NCBI RefSeq assembly: GCF_000382185.1
Contig: NZ_KB907784.1
Coordinates: forward strand, 2,381,633 to 2,445,632
Reading direction: 5' to 3'
DNA length: 64,000 bases
Origin: Bordetella sp. FB-8
Lineage (GTDB): Bacteria > Pseudomonadota > Gammaproteobacteria > Burkholderiales > Burkholderiaceae_B
In this document: positions 37,401 to 45,928 of the stretch, piece by piece
Layout of the letters: each line of letters opens with the position of its first letter
How positions within the stretch are numbered: the stretch's first letter is position 1
Made by a program: the position numbers and the translations under genes
Notes under the pieces: model-generated
Told to the model about the DNA's origin: nothing
The model's input: only the letters and a program-made list of their open reading frames with translations
The model's database searches: none

Positions 37401-38924
37401 ATGCGTCAACGCATTCGGAACAGATCCATTGCAACGGGTTCAGTCACGCGTGTGGAAAGAGACGCGTTGGAAAAGCTTGCCTCAAAATGGCGAGCTAATG
37501 CCTTATCTACGGTGTCGGTGGATGCTTCGGGCGCTATTACTCTGGTCAAAGCCAGGTATCGAGTGAGCGGTCTGGGAGAACCCAGTGTGGTTGTGGTTTC
37601 GTCTCCATTCGTCATGGCCATTGTGGCAGGGGCTATAACGGGAATTCTGTACGCTGAATGTACTGGTGTCAGATCGATGCATGACGCTCGACGGTTTGGT
37701 ATCGAGCCCGGTAGCCGGGTCTTGGCAAGGTCACAACGACAGGTGATGACTGTGCCACCCGTTGAAGCCAAAACTGAGCAGTCATCTCCTGAAGGGGCTT
37801 CCCCCCTGGGTTACGACGTGGCGGCTGCTATCAACATGGCTAGGCGAAGCATCCCTAGATTTGGCAATGAATCTTGGTTGCCACCGGGTGCGACGAGAAT
37901 GAATTCCTTCTGGAGTGAAGGCTGGCAACCGGCACAGGCGATGGTGAAGGACATGAGGCTTGCTGAAATTTCAGCATTGAATGATCCGAGTGTGCTCAAA
38001 GCGCTGCATGACGAAGCGGCAGACGCAATCTCCATGCTTGCTGAAAATATGCAGCTTTATCACGCCAATAGGCAAGTGAATCTCCAAATAGAAAGTCATA
38101 ATCTGGCTTTCTCCCAGCCCGTGGAGATGCTCAAAACCCTGTTCCAGAATCTAGGGGAAGTCTTCGATATTTCACCGCAATTGCTGAGGGCGTACTGGAT
38201 GCGCATTCCCTATCAGGTCAATTTCGGCAACTTTGTAAGCGATGAGGCATTTTTTTCAGAAGCAATGCACGAGGTATTCGGTATTGCGGATTCAAAGACC
38301 GAAGAACAAAAGGCATGGGAGGCCTATTGCTTGGGTGCCGGCATATGCCTGCCCTTCGAGCAGTTTTGTGTAGTGAGTGATCGTCCAGCGCGAATTAGCA
38401 TTGATGAGAGTGGACGGCTGCACGATGACGGCGATGCAGCTATCCAATGGAGGGATGGCCTGCGGATGCACTATTGGCACGGTACGTTCGTTCCAGGCCG
38501 TGTGGAGCATTTTGTAAGCGATCCTAAAAGCCTGACTACTCGGGATATCGAAGCCGAGCAGAATGCTGAGATGCGTCGGTTGATGCTGGAGATTTATGGC
38601 CTGAAGAGATATGTGCTTGATACCGGCGCACATGTAATCGACGTGATTCCAGAGGATCATTGCATAGTAGGACTGCGCACCGCATGCTTACTGAAGAAAA
38701 GCATGGGTCGCGGCGACAGCCCACTGTATTTTGTCAATCTGCTAAATAGCACACCTGAACCGGACGGCACGCGGCGACGATATCTGCTGCGTGTGGATCC
38801 TGATGCGTACGATGGCGAGGCCGCAAGAAATGTCCACGCCGCTGCAGCGTCTACTTGGCGTAACGCTGACGGGAGTTTGGTATTCGATAATTGGCTCGAC
38901 TACATGCCTACAATCGAGTCATGA
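37401..38924 (+). CDS. DUF6745-like protein
   Basis: A 507-aa protein. The C-terminal half carries the phrases I associate with DUF6745: AIQWRDGLRMHYWHGTFVPGR, AEQNAEMRRLMLEIYGLKRYVLD and LNSTPEPDG...YLLRVDPDAYDGEAA. The middle (about 180-340) is helical, the N-terminal third is not recognised and includes a hydrophobic stretch (VVVVSSPFVMAIVAGAITGIL). No catalytic motif is apparent. It ends 14 bp before the convergent WYL regulator gene. The family assignment is from memory; the function is unknown. Confidence 0.68.
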   Translation: MRQRIRNRSIATGSVTRVERDALEKLASKWRANALSTVSVDASGAITLVKARYRVSGLGEPSVVVVSSPFVMAIVAGAITGILYAECTGVRSMHDARRFGIEPGSRVLARSQRQVMTVPPVEAKTEQSSPEGASPLGYDVAAAINMARRSIPRFGNESWLPPGATRMNSFWSEGWQPAQAMVKDMRLAEISALNDPSVLKALHDEAADAISMLAENMQLYHANRQVNLQIESHNLAFSQPVEMLKTLFQNLGEVFDISPQLLRAYWMRIPYQVNFGNFVSDEAFFSEAMHEVFGIADSKTEEQKAWEAYCLGAGICLPFEQFCVVSDRPARISIDESGRLHDDGDAAIQWRDGLRMHYWHGTFVPGRVEHFVSDPKSLTTRDIEAEQNAEMRRLMLEIYGLKRYVLDTGAHVIDVIPEDHCIVGLRTACLLKKSMGRGDSPLYFVNLLNSTPEPDGTRRRYLLRVDPDAYDGEAARNVHAAAASTWRNADGSLVFDNWLDYMPTIES

Positions 38925-38938
38925 GTAGATCAAGAGGG

Positions 38939-39964
38939 TTAGTTGTAAAGCTTGTGCATCGCCTCAATCTTTTCTGCAAATTCCGTTCGCAAGCGCTTGG
39001 GTGATATCACCTCGATCTGTGCGTCATGCGACAGCACCCACCAACGAAAGCGCATGCTTGGTACAACCGTGGCATGAATGGTCACGCTGCCGTCCTTGTG
39101 TCGCTTAACCTGTTGATCCTTGGAAATCGGGGTTTCCTGTAGGAGTTGCGTCAGAAAGCCGCTAACTCGCAAAACGACAGTCGTTGCTTTCTCTTCGAAG
39201 AACTCCATCGCCCGATCTTTCTCTATGTATTCGGTCAAGTTGAAGTCAGGCGGATAGGAAAAACTTTCATCATCAACTTTTGCGCTGGCGATTCGATCCA
39301 CGCGATAACGTGCAGGGTTGGGCACAAAGCCGTCTTTATAAAAAGTCTTGGCTACGAGGTAAAGCAGACCTTCGGCGCTTTCGACTAAGCTCAGGGGCAT
39401 AAGCGTATAGGCTTGTGGCTTGTCGATGGATCCCGGTTTGCGATACGTAATCTTCAAGAGCCGTTCCGTGAACAAGGCGTTGGTAATCGGGTAGAAAACC
39501 TTGTCATCAAGATTGGGGCGAATAAGCTGGAATCCTCCCCCGACCATGGCGATCTTCAGTGGCCAATTGGCGTATTGCTTTTCGCGTGCATCGTTGGCGT
39601 GCTTGAGCCGAGTGGCAGCCATGTCAAATAGGCCTTTGAGCGTTTTCTGAGCCAACTCAGGTAACTGGTGAATTGAATAGCGCTGCAGAATTTGCAGGGC
39701 TAGTGCTTCGTCCAAGCCCATGGCCCCTTTGTTGATTCCGGTGGCGCCGGCTTTGCGTTGCCATTCAAGTGTGCGCCCAATTTCCTGGCCATCGACTAAA
39801 TTTTCTTCTTCCAGTGCTTGTAGTGCTCGCACGATTTTCTTGGAATAGGGGACCTCATGGCCCCGCTCTTTCAATTGCCGGATGAGTTCGGATGTAGGCA
39901 TCCAAGGAGGCGATGAGTTCTTGTCAGGCAGCAGCGACAGAATGAATTGATTGAGAGTCGACAT
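38939..39964 (-). CDS. WYL-domain transcriptional regulator
   Basis: A 341-aa regulator: an N-terminal winged helix (about 1-60, with PWMPTSELIRQLKERGHEVPYSKKIVRALQALEEENLV), a linker, a WYL sensor domain (about 155-235; ITYRKPG...TLMPLSLVESAEGLLYLVAKTF, then PARYRVDRIASAKV) and a WCX-type C-terminus (about 255-335). This is the layout of BrxR/CapW-type repressors, which bind inverted repeats near defence genes. Operator site 3 lies 24 bp upstream of its start, which suggests autoregulation. It is divergent from the SIR2 gene. Confidence 0.9.
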   Translation of the reverse strand: MSTLNQFILSLLPDKNSSPPWMPTSELIRQLKERGHEVPYSKKIVRALQALEEENLVDGQEIGRTLEWQRKAGATGINKGAMGLDEALALQILQRYSIHQLPELAQKTLKGLFDMAATRLKHANDAREKQYANWPLKIAMVGGGFQLIRPNLDDKVFYPITNALFTERLLKITYRKPGSIDKPQAYTLMPLSLVESAEGLLYLVAKTFYKDGFVPNPARYRVDRIASAKVDDESFSYPPDFNLTEYIEKDRAMEFFEEKATTVVLRVSGFLTQLLQETPISKDQQVKRHKDGSVTIHATVVPSMRFRWWVLSHDAQIEVISPKRLRTEFAEKIEAMHKLYN

Positions 39965-39987
39965 GAGGAAATTTTTATATTGATAAT

Positions 39988-40002
39988 GGACAACAAATGT
40001 CC
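39988..40002. promoter_or_regulatory. Palindromic operator site 3 (RGACA-N5-TGTCY)
   Basis: GGACA-ACAAA-TGTCC in the 86-bp gap between the divergent WYL regulator and SIR2 genes. It lies 24 bp from the regulator start and 48 bp from the SIR2 start, so it can control both. This gap is the natural place for an autoregulatory site. Confidence 0.78.
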
Positions 40003-40050
40003 GAGTCTTAATGAATAATAGCTGCCCTGTCTTGCGGTGGGAAGATCACC

Positions 40051-40890
40051 ATGTCAATTCAAGAAAAAGCCAAGCTTGCGGCACAGTGGATACAAGAGGC
40101 GTCTGTCATCATGATTGCTGCGGGTGCGGGAATGGGAGTGGATTCCGGGTTGCCAGATTTTCGGGGGGCACAGGGGTTGTGGACAAAATTTCCGGAATTG
40201 AAGGAACTCAACTGGGGGTTTCAGGATATCGCCTCACCTAAGGCGTTCAGGGAGCATCCATACCTGGCCTGGAATTTTTACGCCAAGCGGTTGGATTCCT
40301 ACCGTCGAACGACGCCGCACGCAGGGTTTGAGATTCTTTTGCGTTGGGTGGCCCTCACCACTCAGGGGCATCGTGTTTTCACGTCCAATATCGATGGTCA
40401 ATTTCAGAAAGCAGGCTTTGCCTCCCATCAGGTTTTAGAGGTTCATGGCAGCATACATAGGCTTCAGTGCCTCAGACCTTGCCGCGATGACATATGGGAT
40501 GCCGATGTGTATCAACCCAAATTCTGCGTTGAAGGAAATCTTCTCTGCCCGCCGCCTACTTGTCCGCATTGTGGCGGTCTGGCCAGACCTCATGTCCTGA
40601 TGTTTGATGATTGGGGATATATCGACGGACCAACGATGCAGGAGGTGTCGGCGTTTAATGTTTGGGGATTCAAGCACAAAAATGAATTGCTTGTCATCGA
40701 GTTGGGAGCTGGTAAAACGATCTCTACGGTCCGGAGGTATGGCGAGCGATTTGCGCATCGATTCATTCGGATTAATCCCAATGAATGGGGAGTGCCCAGC
40801 GGGAAGAGCCGCATGGGTATTCAAGGCGGTGCGCTGAGCGTGTTGCAACAAATCGATGCCGAGCTTATGGCTCTGAGAGATCAGAGATAA
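40051..40890 (+). CDS. SIR2 family NAD-dependent protein
   Basis: A 279-aa sirtuin-fold protein. The NAD site is GAGMGVDSGLPDFRG (25-39), followed by SNIDGQFQKAGF (N113, D115) and the catalytic His132 in EVHGS. Zinc ligands are C140, C144, C171 and C174 in order. This resembles a true deacylase more than the bare SIR2 NADases of Thoeris or DSR systems, so NAD depletion is not certain. The context (WYL regulator, nuclease genes) suggests a role in defence. The ATG at 40051 is the first in frame. Confidence 0.88.
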   Translation: MSIQEKAKLAAQWIQEASVIMIAAGAGMGVDSGLPDFRGAQGLWTKFPELKELNWGFQDIASPKAFREHPYLAWNFYAKRLDSYRRTTPHAGFEILLRWVALTTQGHRVFTSNIDGQFQKAGFASHQVLEVHGSIHRLQCLRPCRDDIWDADVYQPKFCVEGNLLCPPPTCPHCGGLARPHVLMFDDWGYIDGPTMQEVSAFNVWGFKHKNELLVIELGAGKTISTVRRYGERFAHRFIRINPNEWGVPSGKSRMGIQGGALSVLQQIDAELMALRDQR

Positions 40891-41035
40891 AGATTGTTAA
40901 ACGCTTGCCCGCTTCAGCGGCAATCGGGATGGCAGGAGTACTGTTGGTTCATTCAGCGGTTTTTCGGTAGACGGCAATACCGGGCATTGTGATAGCCTTT
41001 TCATCTACAGAAAGCGACATCATGACATCGGTAAG

Positions 41036-41050
41036 AGACAGATACTGTCC
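41036..41050. promoter_or_regulatory. Palindromic operator site 4 (RGACA-N5-TGTCY)
   Basis: AGACA-GATAC-TGTCC lies in the 209-bp gap between the SIR2 and DUF2779 genes, 49 bp upstream of the latter. Same arms as sites 1-3. Another GACATCATGACATC direct repeat lies just upstream (41018-41031) but is not the same pattern. Confidence 0.7.
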
Positions 41051-41099
41051 ATGATGGAACATACACTGCAATTCCTGTTAGTTAGCCACGGAACTACAC

Positions 41100-42584
41100 A
41101 TGAAGGCACTGTCTAAGTCCAAGATCATCGCCTACCGCCAATGCCCCAAACGGCTGTGGCTGGAAGTGCATCGCAAAAACTTGCTGGACAACTCCGCTAA
41201 CACGCAGAAAATCATGCAGGCCGGCCATGAGGTCGGCGCAATCGCCCAACGGCTATACGACCCCAAAGGGAAAGGGGTGCTGCTGACCGCACAGGAAGAT
41301 GGCTACCAATTTGTATACGACCGTACCCGCGAGTTCCTGCAATCAGATCAACCTATCTTTGAGGCAGGCTTTACCATCGGACGCGCTTTGGCTTTTGCGG
41401 ACATCATGCTGCCTACTGGTCGTGGTGCCAACCGCGGGTGGCGCATGGTGGAAGTCAAATCCTCCACTAGTGTCAAGAACTACCACCTAGATGATGCAGC
41501 CGTGCAAGCTTTCATCGCCTTGGAGTCGGGTGTCCCGCTGAAGGCAATCGCCCTGGCGCACATTGATAGTTCGTGGGTGCATCCCGGGGGTAACGACTAT
41601 GCTGGACTGCTGATTGAAGAGGACGTCAGTGAATCGGCTTTTTCCCGCAGCGATGAAGTGCGAACCTGGATAGGCGAGTCGCAGGAAATTGTCGCCTTGG
41701 ATGCGGAGCCTGAAATCAGAACTGGCAAGCATTGCTCAGACCCTTTTGATTGTGGTTTCCATAATTACTGCATCAGTCAAGAGGCACAGGCGGAATATCC
41801 GGTGCAATGGTTACCAGGCAGGTGGAGCCAAAAGCTGAACTCCCTGGTTGATGATGACGGCATCAAAGATATGCGAGATGTGCCAGATGATCTGCTTAAC
41901 ACCAAACAACTGCGTGTGAAGCAGGTGACGCTGTCTGGGAAGCCTTATTTCAGCAAAAAAGAAACCGTAGCGGCCTTGGTGGGCTACAAATTCCCCGCGT
42001 ACTTCCTGGACTTCGAGACGATAAATTTCGCCGTGCCGATCTGGAAAGGTGTGCGCCCCTATCAACAAGTACCTTTTCAATTCAGTGTGCACCGGCTTGA
42101 TCGAAAATGGGAGGCCACACATGATGGTTTCCTGGATTTGTCCGGGAATGATCCATCCCCTGCGTTTGTTGCTGCCTTGATTAACAGTTGTGGCAAGTCT
42201 GGTCCGATATTCGTCTACAACGCGGGTTTTGAAAGTGGTCGCATCAAGGAACTAGCGGAACGCTTTCCGAAACGCAGACAAGAACTGCTGGCATTGGTGG
42301 GCCGCATTGTTGACCTATTGCCCATCGTGCGGGATCACTACTATCACCCCAGCCAGCAAGGAAGCTGGAGCATCAAGGCCGTATTGCCCGCACTATGCCC
42401 TGAACTGAGCTACGAACAACTGGATGGTGTGCAAGATGGTGGCATGGCAATGGATGCCTATGCAGAGGCTATTCACCCGAATGTTTCGCCCGAGAAAAAG
42501 ACGGAGCTGGAATCGCAGCTTTGGAAGTATTGTGAACTGGACACGTGGGCGATGGTGAAGTTATGGGAAGCGTTCAACGGTTGA
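41100..42584 (+). CDS. DUF2779 protein: Cas4-like nuclease fused to DEDD-type exonuclease
   Basis: A 494-aa protein in two parts. The N-terminal half looks like a Cas4/RecB-type nuclease: a cysteine in YRQCPKRLW (C15), the D101...E118-V-K120 catalytic set (FADIMLP, MVEVKSS) and three more cysteines C212, C218 and C224 that could hold an Fe-S cluster. The C-terminal half (about 295-494, DUF2779) has DFETI (D304, E306), NAGFESGRIKEL and ELDTWAMVKLW (D481), an RNase H-like exonuclease pattern. Both active sites look complete. Operator site 4 lies upstream; the DUF262 gene follows after 58 nt. Confidence 0.82.
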   Translation: MKALSKSKIIAYRQCPKRLWLEVHRKNLLDNSANTQKIMQAGHEVGAIAQRLYDPKGKGVLLTAQEDGYQFVYDRTREFLQSDQPIFEAGFTIGRALAFADIMLPTGRGANRGWRMVEVKSSTSVKNYHLDDAAVQAFIALESGVPLKAIALAHIDSSWVHPGGNDYAGLLIEEDVSESAFSRSDEVRTWIGESQEIVALDAEPEIRTGKHCSDPFDCGFHNYCISQEAQAEYPVQWLPGRWSQKLNSLVDDDGIKDMRDVPDDLLNTKQLRVKQVTLSGKPYFSKKETVAALVGYKFPAYFLDFETINFAVPIWKGVRPYQQVPFQFSVHRLDRKWEATHDGFLDLSGNDPSPAFVAALINSCGKSGPIFVYNAGFESGRIKELAERFPKRRQELLALVGRIVDLLPIVRDHYYHPSQQGSWSIKAVLPALCPELSYEQLDGVQDGGMAMDAYAEAIHPNVSPEKKTELESQLWKYCELDTWAMVKLWEAFNG

Positions 42585-42642
42585 ACTCGATGCCTACCTT
42601 CGAACTGAGTTGGAATTATTTTTTATATTAATAGGAGTTGTC

Positions 42643-44625
42643 GTGGGTATCCAACAGGCATCATTAATAACAGTTAGAGACCTTCTTGAGCAGAAATACA
42701 AATTTATCATCCCCGAATATCAACGAGGCTTTGCCTGGGGTAAGGCTCAGTGGGAGGATTTATGGAATGATGCCCAGACCTTTGTTGATCGAAGCATCAC
42801 GGCAGATCACTTCTCGGGATCGTTGATGCTGCGATCCATAGATGAAAAGGTCGAAGTAGTGGATGGGCAGCAGCGGCTTACAAGTATTAGTCTGCTTCTT
42901 CGCGCACTGGGCGCGCCGGTGTTAGATATTGAATTCCAAAATAATGAACCATTGCAGACATATTTCAACTATTACGCGCGCGGCGACCAGTCTATTGATG
43001 CCCGATTGGGGCAACATCGGTCGTTCTATGCGCGTAATGTGCAAGATGCTGCAAAATTTTTCGAAGGTAAAGTGCAAAATTTACCATCTGATCAGCACAA
43101 AAAATTAGTTCAAGTATTGCTAGACCGATTCAAGATGTTCATGTTGACTCTATCGCCGGAGTTTAATGTTCATGTTACGTTTGAAACCATCAACAATCGA
43201 GGGCGAGATCTTTCAATTCTAGAAAAATTAAAAAATAGGCTGATCTACCTATGTTCTACCACTGCTGATCAGGCGGTTGGTTCTCGCGTTGCCGATCGGG
43301 TGCATAGCACATGGAAGACTATCTACTATTGGCTAGGAAAAGGAGATACTCTGCTTGATGACGATGAGTTCTTGAGAGCGCATGCGGATGGATGGTTCCG
43401 CAAGGAGAAGCGGGCGGAGTGGTTAACTACTCAATTATTCGATGAGGAATTTCACCTTTCTGCCAATATTTCCCCGGAAAAAATAGAAGAATATATTACG
43501 AATCTAGAGCAACTATCGGCATGGTGGTATTACCTCAATCATCCCGATGAATTGCCTTCTGAAATAGAACGGATGCTGAACGATTGGCAGCGTGCAAGTT
43601 CTTTCAGTACTCGTCCACTTTTGCTATGGGCATTATGGCGTGCGGCGCAAAATGCTCCTTCTCCGGATGTTATCAGCGATCCTAAGAAGTATGGCCATGC
43701 TTGGCTAGAGCCGTTTAAAGAACTGGTTTTACAGGCTGAGAGGTTCTCTGTGCTTGTGCTGCTTGGAAACGAACGCCAAGCTAACGTAGGCCAGAGTGCT
43801 TTCAATCGGCTTTCTTATCTGCTTGGACATCCTGATGAGACTGTAAATGACGGTTTTTCAGCTGATGCGCCCAAGACGCCAGGGGCTGCGGTAAGCTATG
43901 TCGCGGCTTATGTTAAAGCCTTGATAGATAGTCAACCAGATGAAGAAGGTCAGTTCCCAGATGCTAGGTTTCCTTGGGAAGGTTTTTTCACAACGGCAAA
44001 AATGATTACAGCGATTACCGAGCGACTGCAAAACAATGGGTTTTATAGCTGGCTTTTTGGCAAACTAATAATTAATGGCTGGGAAGAAAATTTGCGTGGA
44101 GAATCTGGGAGGCCCGTGAAAAAATCCTGGGAAAAATTCTCGTGGGATGATTCGGTCGAACACGTCTACCCCCAGACTCCAATTGATGGGTGGGAGAACA
44201 GTATTGCAATTGATGGACGTACTTCTCCTCGGGTCAAAAACGCGATGTTGGGTTCGATAGGGAATTTGTTGCTGTTGTCCTGTCCGTTAAATGCTCGGGC
44301 GAAAAACTATCTTTATACCAGAAATGATGATCCGCGCAAGGATAAAAGGGAGATTTATAAAAGTGGCAGTTATTCTGAGTGGCAGATTTCAGTAATTTGC
44401 CCTAGTTGGAATGCTGCAACGATCGCCGCGCGAGGTATCGCAATGATGCGCTACGCTCAGAGGCGTTGGCAATTCGAGTTGGTGAAGGAAGATGAAAAAT
44501 TGACCCGCTGGTTGCCAATTCTATTTGGTGATGCCGCTGAAAAGCTTGCTGGGATTCATGGGGGGGCAATTGATGGACGTGTGCTCAACCCGTTGGTTGA
44601 GCGGTTCGAGACCATACGGCCGTGA
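42643..44625 (+). CDS. DUF262/DUF1524 protein (GmrSD-like endonuclease)
   Basis: A 660-aa protein with an N-terminal DUF262 domain (IPEYQRGFAW at 23-32, VVDGQQRLTS near 73-81, FETINNRGRDLS) and a C-terminal DUF1524 HNH-like nuclease (VEHVYPQ, H507, then GNLLLLSCPLNARAKN). This is the fusion seen in type IV, modification-dependent restriction enzymes such as GmrSD, which may use nucleotide hydrolysis at the DGQQR motif. The GTG at 42643 follows AGGAG by 6 nt and is better than the TTG at 42610. The gene is A/T-rich against the backbone. Confidence 0.87.
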   Translation: MGIQQASLITVRDLLEQKYKFIIPEYQRGFAWGKAQWEDLWNDAQTFVDRSITADHFSGSLMLRSIDEKVEVVDGQQRLTSISLLLRALGAPVLDIEFQNNEPLQTYFNYYARGDQSIDARLGQHRSFYARNVQDAAKFFEGKVQNLPSDQHKKLVQVLLDRFKMFMLTLSPEFNVHVTFETINNRGRDLSILEKLKNRLIYLCSTTADQAVGSRVADRVHSTWKTIYYWLGKGDTLLDDDEFLRAHADGWFRKEKRAEWLTTQLFDEEFHLSANISPEKIEEYITNLEQLSAWWYYLNHPDELPSEIERMLNDWQRASSFSTRPLLLWALWRAAQNAPSPDVISDPKKYGHAWLEPFKELVLQAERFSVLVLLGNERQANVGQSAFNRLSYLLGHPDETVNDGFSADAPKTPGAAVSYVAAYVKALIDSQPDEEGQFPDARFPWEGFFTTAKMITAITERLQNNGFYSWLFGKLIINGWEENLRGESGRPVKKSWEKFSWDDSVEHVYPQTPIDGWENSIAIDGRTSPRVKNAMLGSIGNLLLLSCPLNARAKNYLYTRNDDPRKDKREIYKSGSYSEWQISVICPSWNAATIAARGIAMMRYAQRRWQFELVKEDEKLTRWLPILFGDAAEKLAGIHGGAIDGRVLNPLVERFETIRP

Positions 44626-44790
44626 GGTCGTCGCAATCCAGTCAGTTTACGCCGCGTGTCGGGCGCGCGCGGTCTGTTTAGCGGCGTACGGGTAGAAGGG
44701 CAAGTTCAACCGTAGTCTTCCTCTGTTACAGAACAGCCTCAAGCCCCTTCCTAACTATCAAATTCAATAGTTTTTGAGAAGGATCATTTA

Positions 44791-44967
44791 AACGGACGAT
44801 TCCGAGATGAATGCCTGAACAAGCATTGGTTCACCAGCTTGCGGCATGCCCGTGTTGTCGTGGAATCCTGGTGCCGGGAATACAACGAAGAGCGACACAA
44901 GATATCTCTCGGTGGTCTGACCCCAGCGGCCTATGCCAGGACACTGATCCCAAAGCAGTTAAATTAA
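44791..44967 (+). pseudogene. IS3 family transposase, C-terminal fragment
   Basis: The last 58 codons of an IS3-type OrfB: FRDECLNKHWF, then the REYNEERHKISLGGLTPAAYA ending. The rest is missing, so the DDE site is lost. The 412-bp stretch between the DUF262 and UPF0174 genes holds only this relic and an element end (to about 45010, ending in a G-run); nothing else in it can be supported. Confidence 0.78.
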
Positions 44968-45037
44968 CCCCCAGACTCTAAAGCCCAGTGCTACCGAAAA
45001 CGGGGGGGACGTCGAATATGTCACAACACAGAAGATT

Positions 45038-45928
45038 ATGACCGAGAAGACCGCGCGTACGATCAAATATTCAATGATCGGAGATATTCGAAAGGGTGAC
45101 CTTTACGCACTACTGTCGGTTTGTACAGATCATGATCTAGAGCCGCTCCTCTCGCTAATCAAAGACCGTGTTAGCAGCTCAATCGAATCATACGATCAGT
45201 ACAAGAAATCCCCCTCACAACCGTCTCGGTACTACCGGGCAATTGGTGACGAGATCCGAAGGTTTGGCGGTAATACGATGGCCAATGCGGTGCGTGGGGG
45301 CGGTCCTGACTACAGCGAGATCGTGAGTGACGTCTGCAAAAGATTTGGTGTTCCCTTTGACAAAGGCAATATTGTCAAGGCCGAATCGGCGTTGCTGAAT
45401 CTGTATCTTGACGTTGAATGGTCGATACTCCCTCATTCCGAGCGCGATGCCGCAGTGGAAAAGGCGCGAGCCAAGGTGCTAGCCGAAGCGACAAAATTTT
45501 CGAAACTGATCAAGGGCAACGCAGCCAAAGGACCGTTTGCGATATTCGGGCTTCCGGGAGTGCCCGTACTCACAACCCTTTCGCTTGCCGATCCCGCGTA
45601 CCGCGTTACGGCGCCCTGCGTGCTGCATATTGCGTACTTGCGTCGCCTAGTCCTGGAATCGATAGCGTCAAACTCCACCGCCGTGTTCGAAAACGCTTCG
45701 GCTGTACCGCGGTCTGTGACGCGCTCCGCAACATTGATCGTCAGCGAGACAGGCGCAGCCCCCCTAGTTTCACTTACGCGCATTTCCGATCCCAGCATCG
45801 AAGACTGGCCGCATGAGGGCAGTGACACGGGTATCAGCAGACTTAGTCTGCATTCGCGCACGCGCCGCGGTTTTGCAACTCGCCGTGACTCTGGGCCTAA
45901 GCGAACGCCTCAAAACTACGCGGCTTGA
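45038..45928 (+). CDS. UPF0174 (YaaW-like) protein
   Basis: A 296-aa protein. Residues about 60-215 match the E. coli YaaW family: RYYRAIGDEIRRFGGNTMANAVRGGGPDYSEIV..VCKRFGVPFDK and near the end AYRVTAPCVLHIAYLRRLV. The C-terminal 80 residues are beyond the usual family end and may be a specific extension, or a read-through after a frame change. The function of the family is unknown. It lies 28 bp after an IS3 relic and 164 bp before the IS3/IS66 element, so it is confined by mobile elements. Confidence 0.75.
   Translation: MTEKTARTIKYSMIGDIRKGDLYALLSVCTDHDLEPLLSLIKDRVSSSIESYDQYKKSPSQPSRYYRAIGDEIRRFGGNTMANAVRGGGPDYSEIVSDVCKRFGVPFDKGNIVKAESALLNLYLDVEWSILPHSERDAAVEKARAKVLAEATKFSKLIKGNAAKGPFAIFGLPGVPVLTTLSLADPAYRVTAPCVLHIAYLRRLVLESIASNSTAVFENASAVPRSVTRSATLIVSETGAAPLVSLTRISDPSIEDWPHEGSDTGISRLSLHSRTRRGFATRRDSGPKRTPQNYAA

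Noticed and set aside
41018..41031. GACATCATGACATC as another copy of the WYL operator
   Set aside because: It is a direct repeat of GACATC, not an inverted repeat with the N5 spacing; only the palindrome at 41036 fits.
44641..44790. Possible small gene or RNA between the DUF262 gene and the IS3 relic
   Set aside because: No start with a ribosome site, no stable hairpin and no recognisable sequence; best seen as element debris.
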